Below are positions 53,081 through 61,554 of a stretch of DNA of 64,000 nucleotides, piece after piece. How positions within the stretch are numbered: the first letter of the stretch is position 1; each line of letters opens with the position of its first letter. Source of the stretch: Sphingobium indicum B90A. GTDB lineage: Bacteria > Pseudomonadota > Alphaproteobacteria > Sphingomonadales > Sphingomonadaceae. Made by a program: the position numbers and the translations under genes. The stretch is taken from the NCBI RefSeq assembly GCF_000264945.2, contig NZ_CP013070.1:1984001-2048000 (forward strand), in the 5' to 3' direction. The notes under the pieces were generated by a model. It made no database searches. It worked only from the letters and a program-made list of their open reading frames with translations, and was not told where the DNA came from.

Positions 53081-54964
53081 TTATAGTTCCTCCAGCGCGG
53101 CGCTGGCTTCCATCCAGCTTTCTTCGGCCGCTTCCAGTTTCTTTTCGAGGTCGGCGCGCTTCATCATCAGTTCGGTCATGGTCATCTTCGCCTCCGCGCC
53201 GGTCGCGCTTTTGGGGTCGAACAGCGCCTGGTCGATGCGGCTGCGTTCGGCGGCCAGCGCGGCCATTTCCTTTTCCGCCCTGCTGACGGCGTTCTTCGCC
53301 GCCTTCTGCCGTTCGCGCCATTGCGCGGCGTTGCGCTTTTCCGCCTTGCGGTCGGTCTTCGGGGCATCGCCCCCCGAACCCCCATTGCCGCCACCGTTTC
53401 CGTCGGCCTTGCGCAGGATGATGTCGGTATAATCCTCCAGGCTGCCGTCGAAGGGCTGGGCCGTGCCGTTGTCGACCAGCACGAGGCGGTCGGCCACCAG
53501 TTCGATCATGTGGCGGTCGTGGCTGACGATCACCACCGCGCCCGAATAGTCGTTCAGCGCCTGCACCAGCGCCTCCCGGCTGTCGACGTCGAGATGGTTG
53601 GTCGGCTCGTCGAGGATCAGCAGGTGCGGCGCGTCGCGGGTGATGAGGGCGAGCGCCAGCCGCGCCCTTTCGCCGCCCGACATGGAGCCGACCTTCTGCG
53701 TGGCCCGCTCGCCGGAGAAGCCGAAGCGGCCCAGCTGGGCGCGGACGGCGGCGGGGGTTGCGCCCTTCATCACCCGGCTCATATGTTCGAGCGGCGTGTC
53801 GCCGACGTCCAGTTCCTCCACCTGATATTGGGTGAAATAGCCGACATTCATCTTGGCCGAAGCGTTCATCGCGCCTTCCATCGGCTTCAACTGCGCGGCG
53901 ATCAGGCGGGCCAGCGTGGTCTTGCCATTGCCGTTGCGGCCGAGCAGCGCCAGCCGGTCGTCGGGGTCGATGCGCAGATTGACGCGGCGCAGGACGGGCG
54001 TGTCGTTGTAACCGACCGCCGCCATGTCCATGGTGATGAGCGGTGGGCGCAGTTCGGGCGGGCTGGGGAAGCCGAAATGCAGCGTCGGGTCTTCGATGGC
54101 GGCGGCGATGGGCTGCATCTTCGCCAGCGCCTTGGCGCGGGACTGGGCTTGTTTCGCGGTGGAGGCGCGGGCGGAGTTGCGGGCGACATAATCCTGCAAT
54201 TTCTCACGCTCCGCCTGCTGCTTGGCGCGGGCGGCCTCCTGCTGGGCGAGGCGTTCGGCGCGCTGCCGTTCGAAGGCGTCGTAGCCGCCGGGATAGAGGG
54301 TGACCCTGCCCCCCTCCAGATGCAGGATATAGTCGACCACATTGTTGAGCAGGTCGCGCTCATGGCTGATGACGACGACGGTGCCGCGATAGCTTTTGAG
54401 GAAGTTTTCCAGCCAGAGCGTCGCTTCCAGGTCGAGATGGTTGGACGGCTCGTCGAGCAGCAGCAGGTCGGGATTGGAGAAGAGCAGGGCGGCGAGGGCC
54501 ACGCGCATCTTCCAGCCGCCCGAATAGCTGTCGAGCGGGCGGCCCTGCATTTCCTCGTCGAAGCCCAGGCCGACCAGGATGCGGGCGGCGCGGGCCGGCG
54601 CGGTATAGGCGTCGATGGCGTTCAGCCGTTCGTAGATATGGCCGAGGCGGTCGGGGTCTTGCGTATGCTCCGCCTCCGCCATCAGTTCGGCGCGTTCCCT
54701 GTCGGCGGCGAGGACGGTGTCGAAGGGGGTGGCGGTGCCCGACGGCGCTTCCTGCGCGATATAGCCGAGGCGGGTGTCGCGGGGCATGTCGCAACTGCCC
54801 TCATCCGGGTCGATCTGGCCGATCATCACCTTCATCAGGGTCGATTTGCCCGCGCCGTTGCGGCCGATGAGGCCGACGCGGCTGCGCGGCGGCAGCGCGG
54901 CGCTGGCGCGGTCGAGAATAGCGCGGCCGCCGAGGCGCACGGTGATGCCGTTCAGGTTGAGCAT
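53081..54964 (-). CDS. ABC-F family ATP-binding protein
   Basis: Translation-associated ATPase with two nucleotide-binding domains and no membrane segment; ABC-F proteins act on ribosomes. The 627-residue product has Walker A GLIGRNGAGKSTLMK and GRNGNGKTTLARL, signatures SYSGGWKMRVALAALL and MSGGERARLALALI, Walker B LLLLDEPSNHLDLEA and LLILDEPTNHLDVDS. The linker carries a charged coiled-coil-like region (QQAEREKLQDYVARNSARA). A Lys/Glu-rich C-terminal coiled coil is present, as in Uup or YheS types. The frame is open upstream to 55162, but the family start is MLNLNGITVRL at 54964. The motif AAAATGCTTTA lies 12 bp upstream. Confidence 0.94.
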   Translation of the reverse strand: MLNLNGITVRLGGRAILDRASAALPPRSRVGLIGRNGAGKSTLMKVMIGQIDPDEGSCDMPRDTRLGYIAQEAPSGTATPFDTVLAADRERAELMAEAEHTQDPDRLGHIYERLNAIDAYTAPARAARILVGLGFDEEMQGRPLDSYSGGWKMRVALAALLFSNPDLLLLDEPSNHLDLEATLWLENFLKSYRGTVVVISHERDLLNNVVDYILHLEGGRVTLYPGGYDAFERQRAERLAQQEAARAKQQAEREKLQDYVARNSARASTAKQAQSRAKALAKMQPIAAAIEDPTLHFGFPSPPELRPPLITMDMAAVGYNDTPVLRRVNLRIDPDDRLALLGRNGNGKTTLARLIAAQLKPMEGAMNASAKMNVGYFTQYQVEELDVGDTPLEHMSRVMKGATPAAVRAQLGRFGFSGERATQKVGSMSGGERARLALALITRDAPHLLILDEPTNHLDVDSREALVQALNDYSGAVVIVSHDRHMIELVADRLVLVDNGTAQPFDGSLEDYTDIILRKADGNGGGNGGSGGDAPKTDRKAEKRNAAQWRERQKAAKNAVSRAEKEMAALAAERSRIDQALFDPKSATGAEAKMTMTELMMKRADLEKKLEAAEESWMEASAALEEL

Positions 54965-54976
54965 GGAGGGGGCCTC

Positions 54977-54987
54977 TAAAGCATTTT
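54977..54987 (-). promoter_or_regulatory. AAAATGCTTTA motif upstream of the ABC-F gene
   Basis: One-base variant of the motif at 27432 and 41394. It is read on the minus strand and ends 12 bp before the start codon. Confidence 0.35.
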
Positions 54988-55203
54988 CAAAGCGGGTGGT
55001 ATCACCTGCTGACTCGGAAAATGCGGAAACGAAAAAATAGAGGCGCGAGGTGGGGTGAAGGCGTCGGGGTGGAGTTTTGCAGCAGGTGCTGTCGTTGCGA
55101 AGTTCACGGCGTTGTGGCCCACGCATTTGCGTGGGTGCGGAGTGGTGGCGTTGATTTCGCAATAGGAGAATTTTTGCGGAATGGGTGCGCGGAGGTGCCC
55201 GCT

Positions 55204-55348
55204 TAGGGTGTGTGGGGATTCAGTTCAGGGCGAGGCGAAAATGGTGGAATTCGAGAACCGGCGCGCAGCGTACTTCAGTACGTGAGCACCGGAAGCGCAG
55301 AAGTCCGCCATTTGCAGCCCGCCATGGGCTGAATCCCCACACACCCTA
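55204..55348. repeat. Covarying palindromic element, copy B (145 bp)
   Basis: Perfect 20-bp ends: TAGGGTGTGTGGGGATTCAG (55204-55223) and its exact reverse complement (55329-55348). Inner helices match copy A: AAATGG/CCATTT (55239-55244 with 55308-55313), GGAATTC/GAAGTCC (55246-55252 with 55300-55306, one mismatch), CCGG/CCGG and terminal hairpin CGTACT-tc-AGTACG (55269-55282). Between copies five arm positions and one hairpin position change, all with the partner base. Confidence 0.9.
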
Positions 55349-55446
55349 GTGCGGGGTGGGTGGGTTGACGGTGGGAAAGAGCCGGTGGGGTTATGGCATG
55401 GTCGCGGGGGTGTAGGACAGGGTTTCGCCCACTCCATCCGGGTTTC

Positions 55447-55532
55447 GTCACCCCGGGCTTGACCCGGGGTCCAGCTTCCCCTGGCGCGGCGGAAGAAAAG
55501 AAAGCGGGATCCCGGGTCAAGCCCGGGATGAC
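55447..55532. repeat. Palindromic repeat, family 2, copy 3
   Basis: Diverged copy with arms beginning GTCACCCCGGGCTTGACCC and the inverted partner ending at 55532. It lies 28 bp beyond the stop codon of the GH3 gene. With element B it fills the 596-bp gap between the GH3 and ABC-F genes. The remaining part (54988-55203) shows only a short palindrome, CCCACGCA/TGCGTGGG, at 55118. Confidence 0.85.
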
Positions 55533-55560
55533 GTTATGGGGTGAAGGCCCATGGCCGCTG

Positions 55561-57819
55561 CTATCCTGCGGCGTAGAGGGTGAAGGCGCCCTGCAGGCCG
55601 CCGACGCTGGACTGGCCGATCCACAGGTCGAAGGCGCCGGGTTCGGCGATGCGGCGGTTGCCTGCGCCGACGAATTCCAGGTCGATGCGGGAGAGGGAGA
55701 AGCGGAGCGTCTTGCTTTCCCCCGGTCCCAGCGTGACGCGCTCTATGCGTTTGAGTTCGCGGATGGGGCGGGTGCGGCTCGCCACGCGGTCGCGGATGTA
55801 GAGTTGGACCACTTCGCTGCCCTTGCGCTGGCCCTTGTTGGTGACGCGGACGGTGATGCCGATGGCGGCGTCCCAGCGGAGCGCGGTGTCGGAGAATTTG
55901 AGCTGGTCGAGAACGAACTCGCTGTAGCTGAGGCCGTGGCCGAAGGGAAAGCGGGCGCTGTTGTCGGTGGTCGTGTAGCGCGAGCGATATTCGGTGCGGT
56001 TGTCGATCACCGGGCGGCCGGTCGATTTGCGGTCGTAGAAGAAAGGCTCCTGCCCCGATTCCCAGGGGAAGCTGACCGGCAGCTTGGCGGAGGGGTTTTC
56101 CCTGCCGAAAATAATGTCGGCAATGGCGTGGCCGGATTCCGAACCCAGGAACCAGGTGGCGAGGATCGCCTGCGCATTGGCCACGCCGTCGTGCAGCGCG
56201 AGGGCGCGGCCGTGGCGGAGCAGGACGATGACGGGCTTGCCGGTGGCGGCGACCGCGTCGGCCAGCGCCTGCTGCACGATGGGGATTTCGATGGCGGTGC
56301 GCGATTGCGCCTCCCCCGACATGTCCTGCGATTCACCCAGCGCGAGGAGGACGATGTCCGCCGCCTTCGCGGTCTCCACCGCCTTGGCGACGCCGCCGTC
56401 GATGGGCGTCAATATGCCGCTGCCCGGCGCGATCAGCAATTTGGACGGGTCCGGCATGGCGGCGCGCAGGCCGGTGGCGATGTCGACGCCCTTCCCCTTG
56501 TCGCCGTAAAAGGCCCAGGGGCCGTAGACGTTCATCCTGTCCTCCGCAAAGGGGCCGATCAGGGCGATGGTCTGGCCCCTGGCGGGGTCGAGGGGGAGGA
56601 CGCCGTTGTTCTGGAGCAGCACGATGGAGCGCGTGGCGGCTTCGCGGGCAAGGGCGCGATGGGAAGGCGTGAAGATGCGGGTCTTTTCCACTTCCTCATT
56701 CAATGAGCGGTAGGGGTTTTCGAACAGGCCGATGGCGGTCTTGACGTAGAGGATGCGGCGGACGGCCACGTCGACCGTCTCCATCGGCACCGCGCCGCTC
56801 TTCACCAGATCGGGGATGTGGCGGATATAGAGGCCGCTCTGCATCGACATGTCGACGCCCGCGAGAATGGCGAGGCGGGCGGCGTCGCGCTCATCCTCCG
56901 CATAGCCATGGGCGATCAGTTCCTCGTCGGCGGTATAGTCGGAAAAGACGAAGCCGCGGAATTTCATCTCGCCGCGCAGCAGGTCGGTGAGGAGGTCGCG
57001 GTCGGCTGTCGCGGGGACGCCGTTGATCTCGCTGAACGCCGCCATGGTGGCGAGCGCGCCTGCCGCGAAGGCCGCGCCGAAGGGGGGCAGATGCGTCTCC
57101 CGCAGCGTCTCTTCGCTGATGTCGACGCTGCCATATTCCAGGCCGCCCGCGACCGCGCCATAGGCGGCGAAATGCTTGGGGCAGGCGAGCAGGCTGTCGT
57201 CGCGGCGCAGATCGCGGCCCTGAAAGCCGCGCACGCGGGCGGCGGCGAAGAGGCTGCCGAGGGCGACGTCCTCCCCCGCCCCCTCCACCACCCGGCCCCA
57301 GCGCTGGTCGCGGGCGACGTCGACCATCGGCGCGAAGGTGAGGTGCAGGCCCGCCGCCGTCGCCTCCACCGCCATGGCGCGGGCGGTGCGTTCGGCGAGC
57401 GCCGGATCGAAGCTGGCCGATTCGGCGAGGGTCACGGGGAAGATGGTCTTCAGGCCATGGATCACGTCGCCCGCGAACAGCAGGGGGATGCCGAGGCGGC
57501 TTTGTTTGAGCGCGATGTCCTGTGCGCGGCGGGCGCCCGCCACGCCGATGCCGTTGAACAGGCAGCCGACCCTGCCCTTGCGGATCTCGTCCGCCAGTTG
57601 CCTTTCATTCTGGATGCCGACCTGCGGATTGGGCGGGTTATAGGGGCGGAAACTGTCGGCCAGGCAGGTCATCTGGCCCGCCTTTTCCTCTATGGTCATG
57701 CGAGCGATCAGGTCGTCCACGCGCTCCACCTCGCCCGCCGCGAGGGCGCGGCGGGGCAGCGGGAGCGTGAGGAAGCCGGCAAGGGCAGCGGTCAGGACGG
57801 CGCGGCGGTTGATGCTCAT
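55561..57819 (-). CDS. Beta-glucosidase-type glycoside hydrolase, GH3 family
   Basis: The 752-residue exported enzyme resembles BglX. An N-terminal Tat/Sec-like signal (SINRRAVLTAALAGFLTLPL) is followed by the GH3 barrel domain (DDLIARMTIEEKAGQM, PKHFAAYGA, nucleophile aspartate in GFVFSDYTADEEL), the second GH3 domain (SIVLLQNNGVLPLD, DIVLLALGESQDMSGEA) and a C-terminal fibronectin-like domain. It probably releases glucose or other sugars from beta-linked oligosaccharides in the periplasm. It is the only obvious catabolic enzyme in the window and has no transporter beside it. The start at 57819 was chosen over an upstream frame extension. Confidence 0.94.
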   Translation of the reverse strand: MSINRRAVLTAALAGFLTLPLPRRALAAGEVERVDDLIARMTIEEKAGQMTCLADSFRPYNPPNPQVGIQNERQLADEIRKGRVGCLFNGIGVAGARRAQDIALKQSRLGIPLLFAGDVIHGLKTIFPVTLAESASFDPALAERTARAMAVEATAAGLHLTFAPMVDVARDQRWGRVVEGAGEDVALGSLFAAARVRGFQGRDLRRDDSLLACPKHFAAYGAVAGGLEYGSVDISEETLRETHLPPFGAAFAAGALATMAAFSEINGVPATADRDLLTDLLRGEMKFRGFVFSDYTADEELIAHGYAEDERDAARLAILAGVDMSMQSGLYIRHIPDLVKSGAVPMETVDVAVRRILYVKTAIGLFENPYRSLNEEVEKTRIFTPSHRALAREAATRSIVLLQNNGVLPLDPARGQTIALIGPFAEDRMNVYGPWAFYGDKGKGVDIATGLRAAMPDPSKLLIAPGSGILTPIDGGVAKAVETAKAADIVLLALGESQDMSGEAQSRTAIEIPIVQQALADAVAATGKPVIVLLRHGRALALHDGVANAQAILATWFLGSESGHAIADIIFGRENPSAKLPVSFPWESGQEPFFYDRKSTGRPVIDNRTEYRSRYTTTDNSARFPFGHGLSYSEFVLDQLKFSDTALRWDAAIGITVRVTNKGQRKGSEVVQLYIRDRVASRTRPIRELKRIERVTLGPGESKTLRFSLSRIDLEFVGAGNRRIAEPGAFDLWIGQSSVGGLQGAFTLYAAG

Positions 57820-57935
57820 CAGGGGAAGTGTAGCAGATGTCGGATGAACCGCACTTATCCCGTCGACGCATGCAAGCAACCGGCGGAGAGATGGGCTGAG
57901 CCATAAGGCCGGTCAGTGCGGCCTGAGGGGGGCGA

Positions 57936-58022
57936 TGGTGGACAGGGCTGGATTCGAACCAGCGTACGGGAAACCCGGGCAGATTTACAGTCTGCTGCCT
58001 TTAACCACTCGGCCACCTGTCC
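57936..58022 (-). tRNA. tRNA-Tyr (GUA anticodon)
   Basis: Read on the minus strand, GGACAGG at the 5' end pairs with CCTGTCC before the discriminator A and an encoded CCA. The D-arm starts GGCCGAGTGG, the anticodon arm is AGACTGTAAATCT with GTA, there is a long class II variable arm, and the T-arm contains GGTTCGAATCC. About 84 nt without CCA, as expected for tRNA-Tyr. It is divergent from rlmB. Confidence 0.97.
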
Positions 58023-58125
58023 AGTCGCCTAACCGCGTCGGAGAGTGCCCCGACCGGCTGGAGGGCGCTCCAATGGCGAAAGGAGACTTGCCTGTCAATG
58101 GCTCAATGTGAAAAGAGCGCTTCCC

Positions 58126-58866
58126 ATGAAAAGAGGAAATCGCACCGGAAAGGCCAAGGGCACTTTCCCCCGTTTTTATGGACGGCATGCCGTCATCGCC
58201 GCGCTGGCCAATCCCGACCGGGTGGTGCGCAAGATATGGGGGACGCGGGACGCTTTGAATGCGCTCGACCTGCCGCCGGTCCTGCCCATCGTCTATGCCG
58301 ATGTTGCCGATCTGGGCCGGATGGTGCCGTCGGACGCGCCGCATCAGGGCATCGTGGCGGAGGTGGAGCCGCTGGACGATGTGTGGCTGGGCGACGTGCT
58401 GGAGGCGGGGCAGGACGACAAGCGCCCGGTGCTGGTGCTGGACCAGGTGACGGACCCGCATAATGTCGGCGCGATCCTGCGGTCTGCGGCGGCGTTCGAC
58501 GCGCTGTGCATCGTGACGCAGGACCGGCATGCGCCGCCCGAATCGGGGGTGCTGGCGCGGTCGGCTTCGGGCGCGCTGGAGATCGTGCCCTGGGTGCGGG
58601 TGGTGAACCTGGCCCGCGCTCTGGATGAGATCGCGGAGGCGGGTTACTGGCGCATCGGGCTGGACGGCGCGGCGGAGCAGACCCTGGGCGAGGCCATCGG
58701 CACGTCACGGGTCGCGCTGGTGCTGGGGGCCGAGGGCGAAGGGCTGCGGCACAACAGCATGGCGCATTGCGACATTTTGGCTAAACTGCCGATCAGTCCG
58801 CGCATGGAAAGCCTGAACGTGTCCAATGCGGCGGCGATTGCCCTCTACGCGGCGGCCAGCCGGTAA
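58126..58866 (+). CDS. rlmB: 23S rRNA 2'-O-methyltransferase, RlmB/SpoU family
   Basis: Methylates the ribose of a guanosine in 23S rRNA (G2251 in E. coli). The 246-residue product has an N-terminal substrate-binding domain (FYGRHAVIAALANP) and the knotted SPOUT catalytic domain with motifs VLVLDQVTDPHNVGAILRSA, VLGAEGEGLRHN and LPISPRMESLNVSNAAAIALY. The ATG at 58126 (MKRGNRTGKAKG) was chosen, as the frame upstream crosses the tRNA flank. The ribosome site is weak. A tRNA gene next to a translation-related methyltransferase is fitting but probably coincidental. Confidence 0.95.
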   Translation: MKRGNRTGKAKGTFPRFYGRHAVIAALANPDRVVRKIWGTRDALNALDLPPVLPIVYADVADLGRMVPSDAPHQGIVAEVEPLDDVWLGDVLEAGQDDKRPVLVLDQVTDPHNVGAILRSAAAFDALCIVTQDRHAPPESGVLARSASGALEIVPWVRVVNLARALDEIAEAGYWRIGLDGAAEQTLGEAIGTSRVALVLGAEGEGLRHNSMAHCDILAKLPISPRMESLNVSNAAAIALYAAASR

Positions 58867-58888
58867 GAGCGACTGACGGGGGGTGGAC

Positions 58889-59629
58889 ATGGGCGCTTTT
58901 CTTCGCTTCGCCGGGGTGCTGGCGGCCAGTCTGCTGCTGTCGGCCTGTCTGGTGACGCCGGGCAGGTTCGAATCGACGCTGGATATCCGCGCCGACCGGA
59001 GTTTCAGCTTCACCTATAAGGGCGAGATATTGGCGTCGGATGTCGGCAAGGGGCTTGGCTCCATGCCGTCGGGCGACGATCCGATAGACGATGCCGCGCC
59101 CAAGGATAGGCAGAGCAGCCTGCGCACCGCGCTTCAATCGAAGGAGCAGGGGGAGAGTTTCGACGGCAAGGACGGCAAGGGCGACGAGCAGCAGATGCAG
59201 GCCATCGCGGCGGCGCTTTCGAAGGAAAAGGGATTTCGGTCGGCCCGCTATATGGGGAACCGGCGGTTCGAGATCGACTATGCCATCGGCGGTCGGCTGA
59301 CCCACGCCTTCCTCTTTCCGTTCAACAGCGATGCGCAGATCGTGCTGCCCTTCGTCGCGGTGGAACTGCGCGGGGAGGACCGGGTGCGGGTGAAGGCGCC
59401 GGGCTATTCCAACGGCTATGACAAGAGCCAGAACCCGATGGGCGGGGGCGCGGGCGAGGATGCGGCCAAGGCGCTGGACGGGCTGTTCACGCTGACCACC
59501 GATGCGGAGATCGTCAGCCAGAATCAGGAGGACGGCGCGCAGAATATGCCGCAGGGCAAGCGGATCGTGTGGAAGGTGACGCCGCTGACCGGCGAGGCGC
59601 CTGCGGCCACGCTGAGGGTGCGGCCTTAG
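58889..59629 (+). CDS. Lipoprotein of unknown function
   Basis: The 246-residue product has a signal peptide with lipobox (LLLSACLVTPGRFE), so the mature protein starts at a lipid-modified cysteine. The domain begins STLDIRADRSFSFTYKGEI and ends with KRIVWKVTPLTGEAPAATL, a beta-rich pattern. A central region is rich in Lys, Asp and Gln (SKEQGESFDGKDGKGDEQQ). I recognise no named family. GGGGGGTGG precedes the ATG at 58889; GTG 58883 is an alternative. It follows rlmB by 22 bp and could be cotranscribed. Confidence 0.85.
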   Translation: MGAFLRFAGVLAASLLLSACLVTPGRFESTLDIRADRSFSFTYKGEILASDVGKGLGSMPSGDDPIDDAAPKDRQSSLRTALQSKEQGESFDGKDGKGDEQQMQAIAAALSKEKGFRSARYMGNRRFEIDYAIGGRLTHAFLFPFNSDAQIVLPFVAVELRGEDRVRVKAPGYSNGYDKSQNPMGGGAGEDAAKALDGLFTLTTDAEIVSQNQEDGAQNMPQGKRIVWKVTPLTGEAPAATLRVRP

Positions 59630-59660
59630 CGGCGGTGGACGGTTGGGGGTGCGACCTGTT

Positions 59661-59684
59661 CCTCCCCATCGGGAGATGGGGAGG
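59661..59684. repeat. Hairpin repeat, family 6, copy 2
   Basis: A perfect 10-bp stem CCTCCCCATC/GATGGGGAGG with loop GGGA, the same stem as at 10641. It overlaps the start of the long palindrome that follows. Confidence 0.85.
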
Positions 59685-59768
59685 GGGACCGGCCGAAGGC
59701 TGGTGGAGGGGAAGGGGGCACGACCTGCGTATTTCCCCTCCACCAGCCTTCGGCCGGTCCCCCTCCCC
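59678..59768. repeat. Long perfect palindrome (35-bp arms)
   Basis: Arms 59678-59712 and 59734-59768 are exact inverted repeats around a 21-base loop. Outside the arms short CCTCCCCAT-type sequences recur. It lies between convergent genes (lipoprotein and ferredoxin) and could form a strong cruciform or transcript hairpin. Confidence 0.92.
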
Positions 59769-59803
59769 ATGCTTCGCATAGGGAGGAATTTTTTGGGGGG
59801 GAC

Positions 59804-60121
59804 TCAGTCTTCCGGGGCGATCGTCACGCGCAGGCCGTCCAGCGAATCGCTGAACTGCAACTGGCAGGACAGGCGGCTGGTCTCGTTGCGATGGTCGGAA
59901 CTGTCGAGCAGGTCGTTCTCATCCTCGCTGATCGCGGGCAGGCTGTCGGCGAAGGCCGGGTCGACGAAGACATGGCAGGTCGCGCAGGAGCAGCAGCCGC
60001 CGCACAGCGCCAGCAGTTCGTCAAAGCCGTTGTCGCGGATGATCTCCATCACGGAAAGGCCGCTCTGCGCCTCCACCGCCTGTTCTTCGCCCGAACGGTT
60101 GACCACGATCAGTTTCGCCAT
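59804..60121 (-). CDS. [2Fe-2S] ferredoxin, adrenodoxin/putidaredoxin type
   Basis: The 105-residue electron carrier begins [13 protein letters not shown]. Cluster ligands are in [18 protein letters not shown] (C-x5-C-x2-C pattern) and a fourth cysteine in RLSCQLQF, with the acidic partner-binding region DENDLLDSS between. Such ferredoxins serve cytochrome P450s or ring-hydroxylating oxygenases; no such partner is in the window, so it may serve several enzymes. The start at 60121 matches the family N-terminus; the frame is open to 60181 but the extension is not conserved. Confidence 0.95.
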   Translation of the reverse strand: MAKLIVVNRSGEEQAVEAQSGLSVMEIIRDNGFDELLALCGGCCSCATCHVFVDPAFADSLPAISEDENDLLDSSDHRNETSRLSCQLQFSDSLDGLRVTIAPED

Positions 60122-60198
60122 GTACCCAGATCCCTCATATCTTTTCCCGCCGCTCATGTCGGACGGGCGACGGGAAATCAAGGGCCGGGCGACAATTG

Positions 60199-60816
60199 AT
60201 GGTGAATACAGCGGAAGAGTTGCGGGCCAGCCTGGACGTCATCGCCGCCATGGAGCCGGGTTTCGCCGCGGCGATCGGCCGGGTCGGCTATCCCCTGCCC
60301 CGCATGCGCGAACCGGGCTATGAAACCCTGCTGCGCACCATCGTCGGCCAGCAGGTGAGCGTCGCCGCGGCCGCCGCCGTCTGGCGCAGGCTGGAGACGG
60401 AACTGGGCGCGGGCTGCGCGCCGGACGCCCTGCTCTCCCGCGATTTCGACGCGCTGCGCGCCTGCGGCCTGTCGCGGCAGAAGCAGGGCTATGCCCGCAG
60501 CCTGGCGGAACTGGTGGTGAGCGGCGGCATCGACCTGCACGACCTGCCCCAGGACGATGAGGAAGCCATCGCGCAACTGGTGCGGATCAAGGGGATCGGG
60601 CGCTGGTCGGCGGAAATCTATCTGCTGTTCGCGGAAGGGCGGCCGGATGTCTGGCCGGCGGGAGACCTGGCGGTGCAGATCGAGATCGGGCGGATATTGG
60701 GCCTGCCCGAACGGCCCGGCGAGAAGCTGACCCGGGAACTGGCCGAACCCTGGCGCCCCCATCGCGGCGCGGCGGCGATCATGGCCTGGCACCATTATAA
60801 TACGGAGGTCTTGTAA
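60199..60816 (+). CDS. DNA-3-methyladenine glycosylase, AlkA-like
   Basis: Removes alkylated bases from DNA. The 205-residue helix-hairpin-helix protein has [18 protein letters not shown], the HhH motif [18 protein letters not shown] and the catalytic aspartate candidate in WPAGDLAVQ. It lacks the N-terminal domain of E. coli AlkA and resembles the short AlkA/Mag1 type. The ATG at 60199 was preferred over a TTG one codon upstream. The next gene starts at a GTG directly after its TAA stop, so the two are coupled. Confidence 0.93.
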   Translation: MVNTAEELRASLDVIAAMEPGFAAAIGRVGYPLPRMREPGYETLLRTIVGQQVSVAAAAAVWRRLETELGAGCAPDALLSRDFDALRACGLSRQKQGYARSLAELVVSGGIDLHDLPQDDEEAIAQLVRIKGIGRWSAEIYLLFAEGRPDVWPAGDLAVQIEIGRILGLPERPGEKLTRELAEPWRPHRGAAAIMAWHHYNTEVL

Positions 60817-61044
60817 GTGCCCCTGCCCCATGCCCGCTACATCGTCCTGGAACATGAGGGCGTGTGGAAGATCAACCTCGACAACCGCTATTACGGCCCC
60901 TTCGCGACGCGGGAGGCGGCGGTGCAAAACGCCACCGACACCGCCCGCAAGGCCAGCGGCGCGGGCTATCCCGCCTCCGTGCTGCTGATGCGGGGCACCG
61001 CGTTCGAAACGCTCTGGACCAGCGTGCCGCCCGACGGCGCCTGA
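60817..61044 (+). CDS. Small DUF2188-like protein
   Basis: The 75-residue protein begins at GTG 60817, immediately after the stop codon of the glycosylase gene. The pattern YIVLEHEGVWKINLDNRYYGPFATREAAVQNATDTARK with a later YPASVLLMRG is typical of small DUF2188-like proteins of unknown role. Gene coupling suggests coexpression with the DNA-repair glycosylase, though not a function. A hairpin (GGCG, bulged C, CTGAAA / TTTCAG, CGCC at 61036-61059) spans its stop codon. Confidence 0.85.
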   Translation: MPLPHARYIVLEHEGVWKINLDNRYYGPFATREAAVQNATDTARKASGAGYPASVLLMRGTAFETLWTSVPPDGA

Positions 61045-61116
61045 AAAAATTTCAGCGCCTTGGGGAACCGCCCGGCGATTTGCGCATTTTACGCCTCCGG
61101 TTGCCTGGACGTTGGA

Positions 61117-61554
61117 ATGAGCAAAAAGGTTCTGATCGTAGAAGACGAGATTTTCGTCGCGCTGGAAATCGAGCATATCGTGGAGGACGCGGGCTTTACC
61201 GTCGGCGCCATCGCGGCGGATCGCCAGGCGGCGCTCGACGCGGCCTATGATTGCGACATCGCCCTGGTCGATCTCAACCTGCGCGACGGCCCGACCGGGC
61301 CGGGCATCGGCGTCGAACTGGCCAGCCAATATGGCATCCGCGTCATCTATGTGACGGCCAATCCGGCGCAGATCGGCGCCGCCTCCGTCGCTGCGCTGGG
61401 CGTCATCACCAAGCCTTTCCGCGCCCGCAGCATCGCCGAGACGCTGCATCTGGCCGCCACCGAGCGGCCCGAACTGGAAGCCGCCGAAATCGCCGGCTTC
61501 ACCCCTTTCCTGCCGGCGTCCGGCTCATGGAGCGCGCTGGAATCCAGAGGCTGA
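61117..61554 (+). CDS. Single-domain response regulator
   Basis: The 145-residue receiver-only protein has acidic residues in VLIVEDEIFVALE, the phospho-acceptor aspartate in IALVDLNLRDGP (about residue 52), threonine in VIYVTANPAQIG and lysine in GVITKPFRA (about residue 99). There is no output domain, so it probably relays phosphate or acts by binding. The convergent gene encodes an HWE-family histidine kinase and their 3' ends overlap by 56 bp, which points to a pair. GGAAC-N16-CATT lies upstream (61064-61088), close to an EcfG promoter but one base off. Confidence 0.93.
   Translation: MSKKVLIVEDEIFVALEIEHIVEDAGFTVGAIAADRQAALDAAYDCDIALVDLNLRDGPTGPGIGVELASQYGIRVIYVTANPAQIGAASVAALGVITKPFRARSIAETLHLAATERPELEAAEIAGFTPFLPASGSWSALESRG

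Noticed and set aside
53321..54979. Plus-strand open frame of 552 codons
   Set aside because: Antisense to the ABC-F gene. The minus strand encodes two full nucleotide-binding domains.
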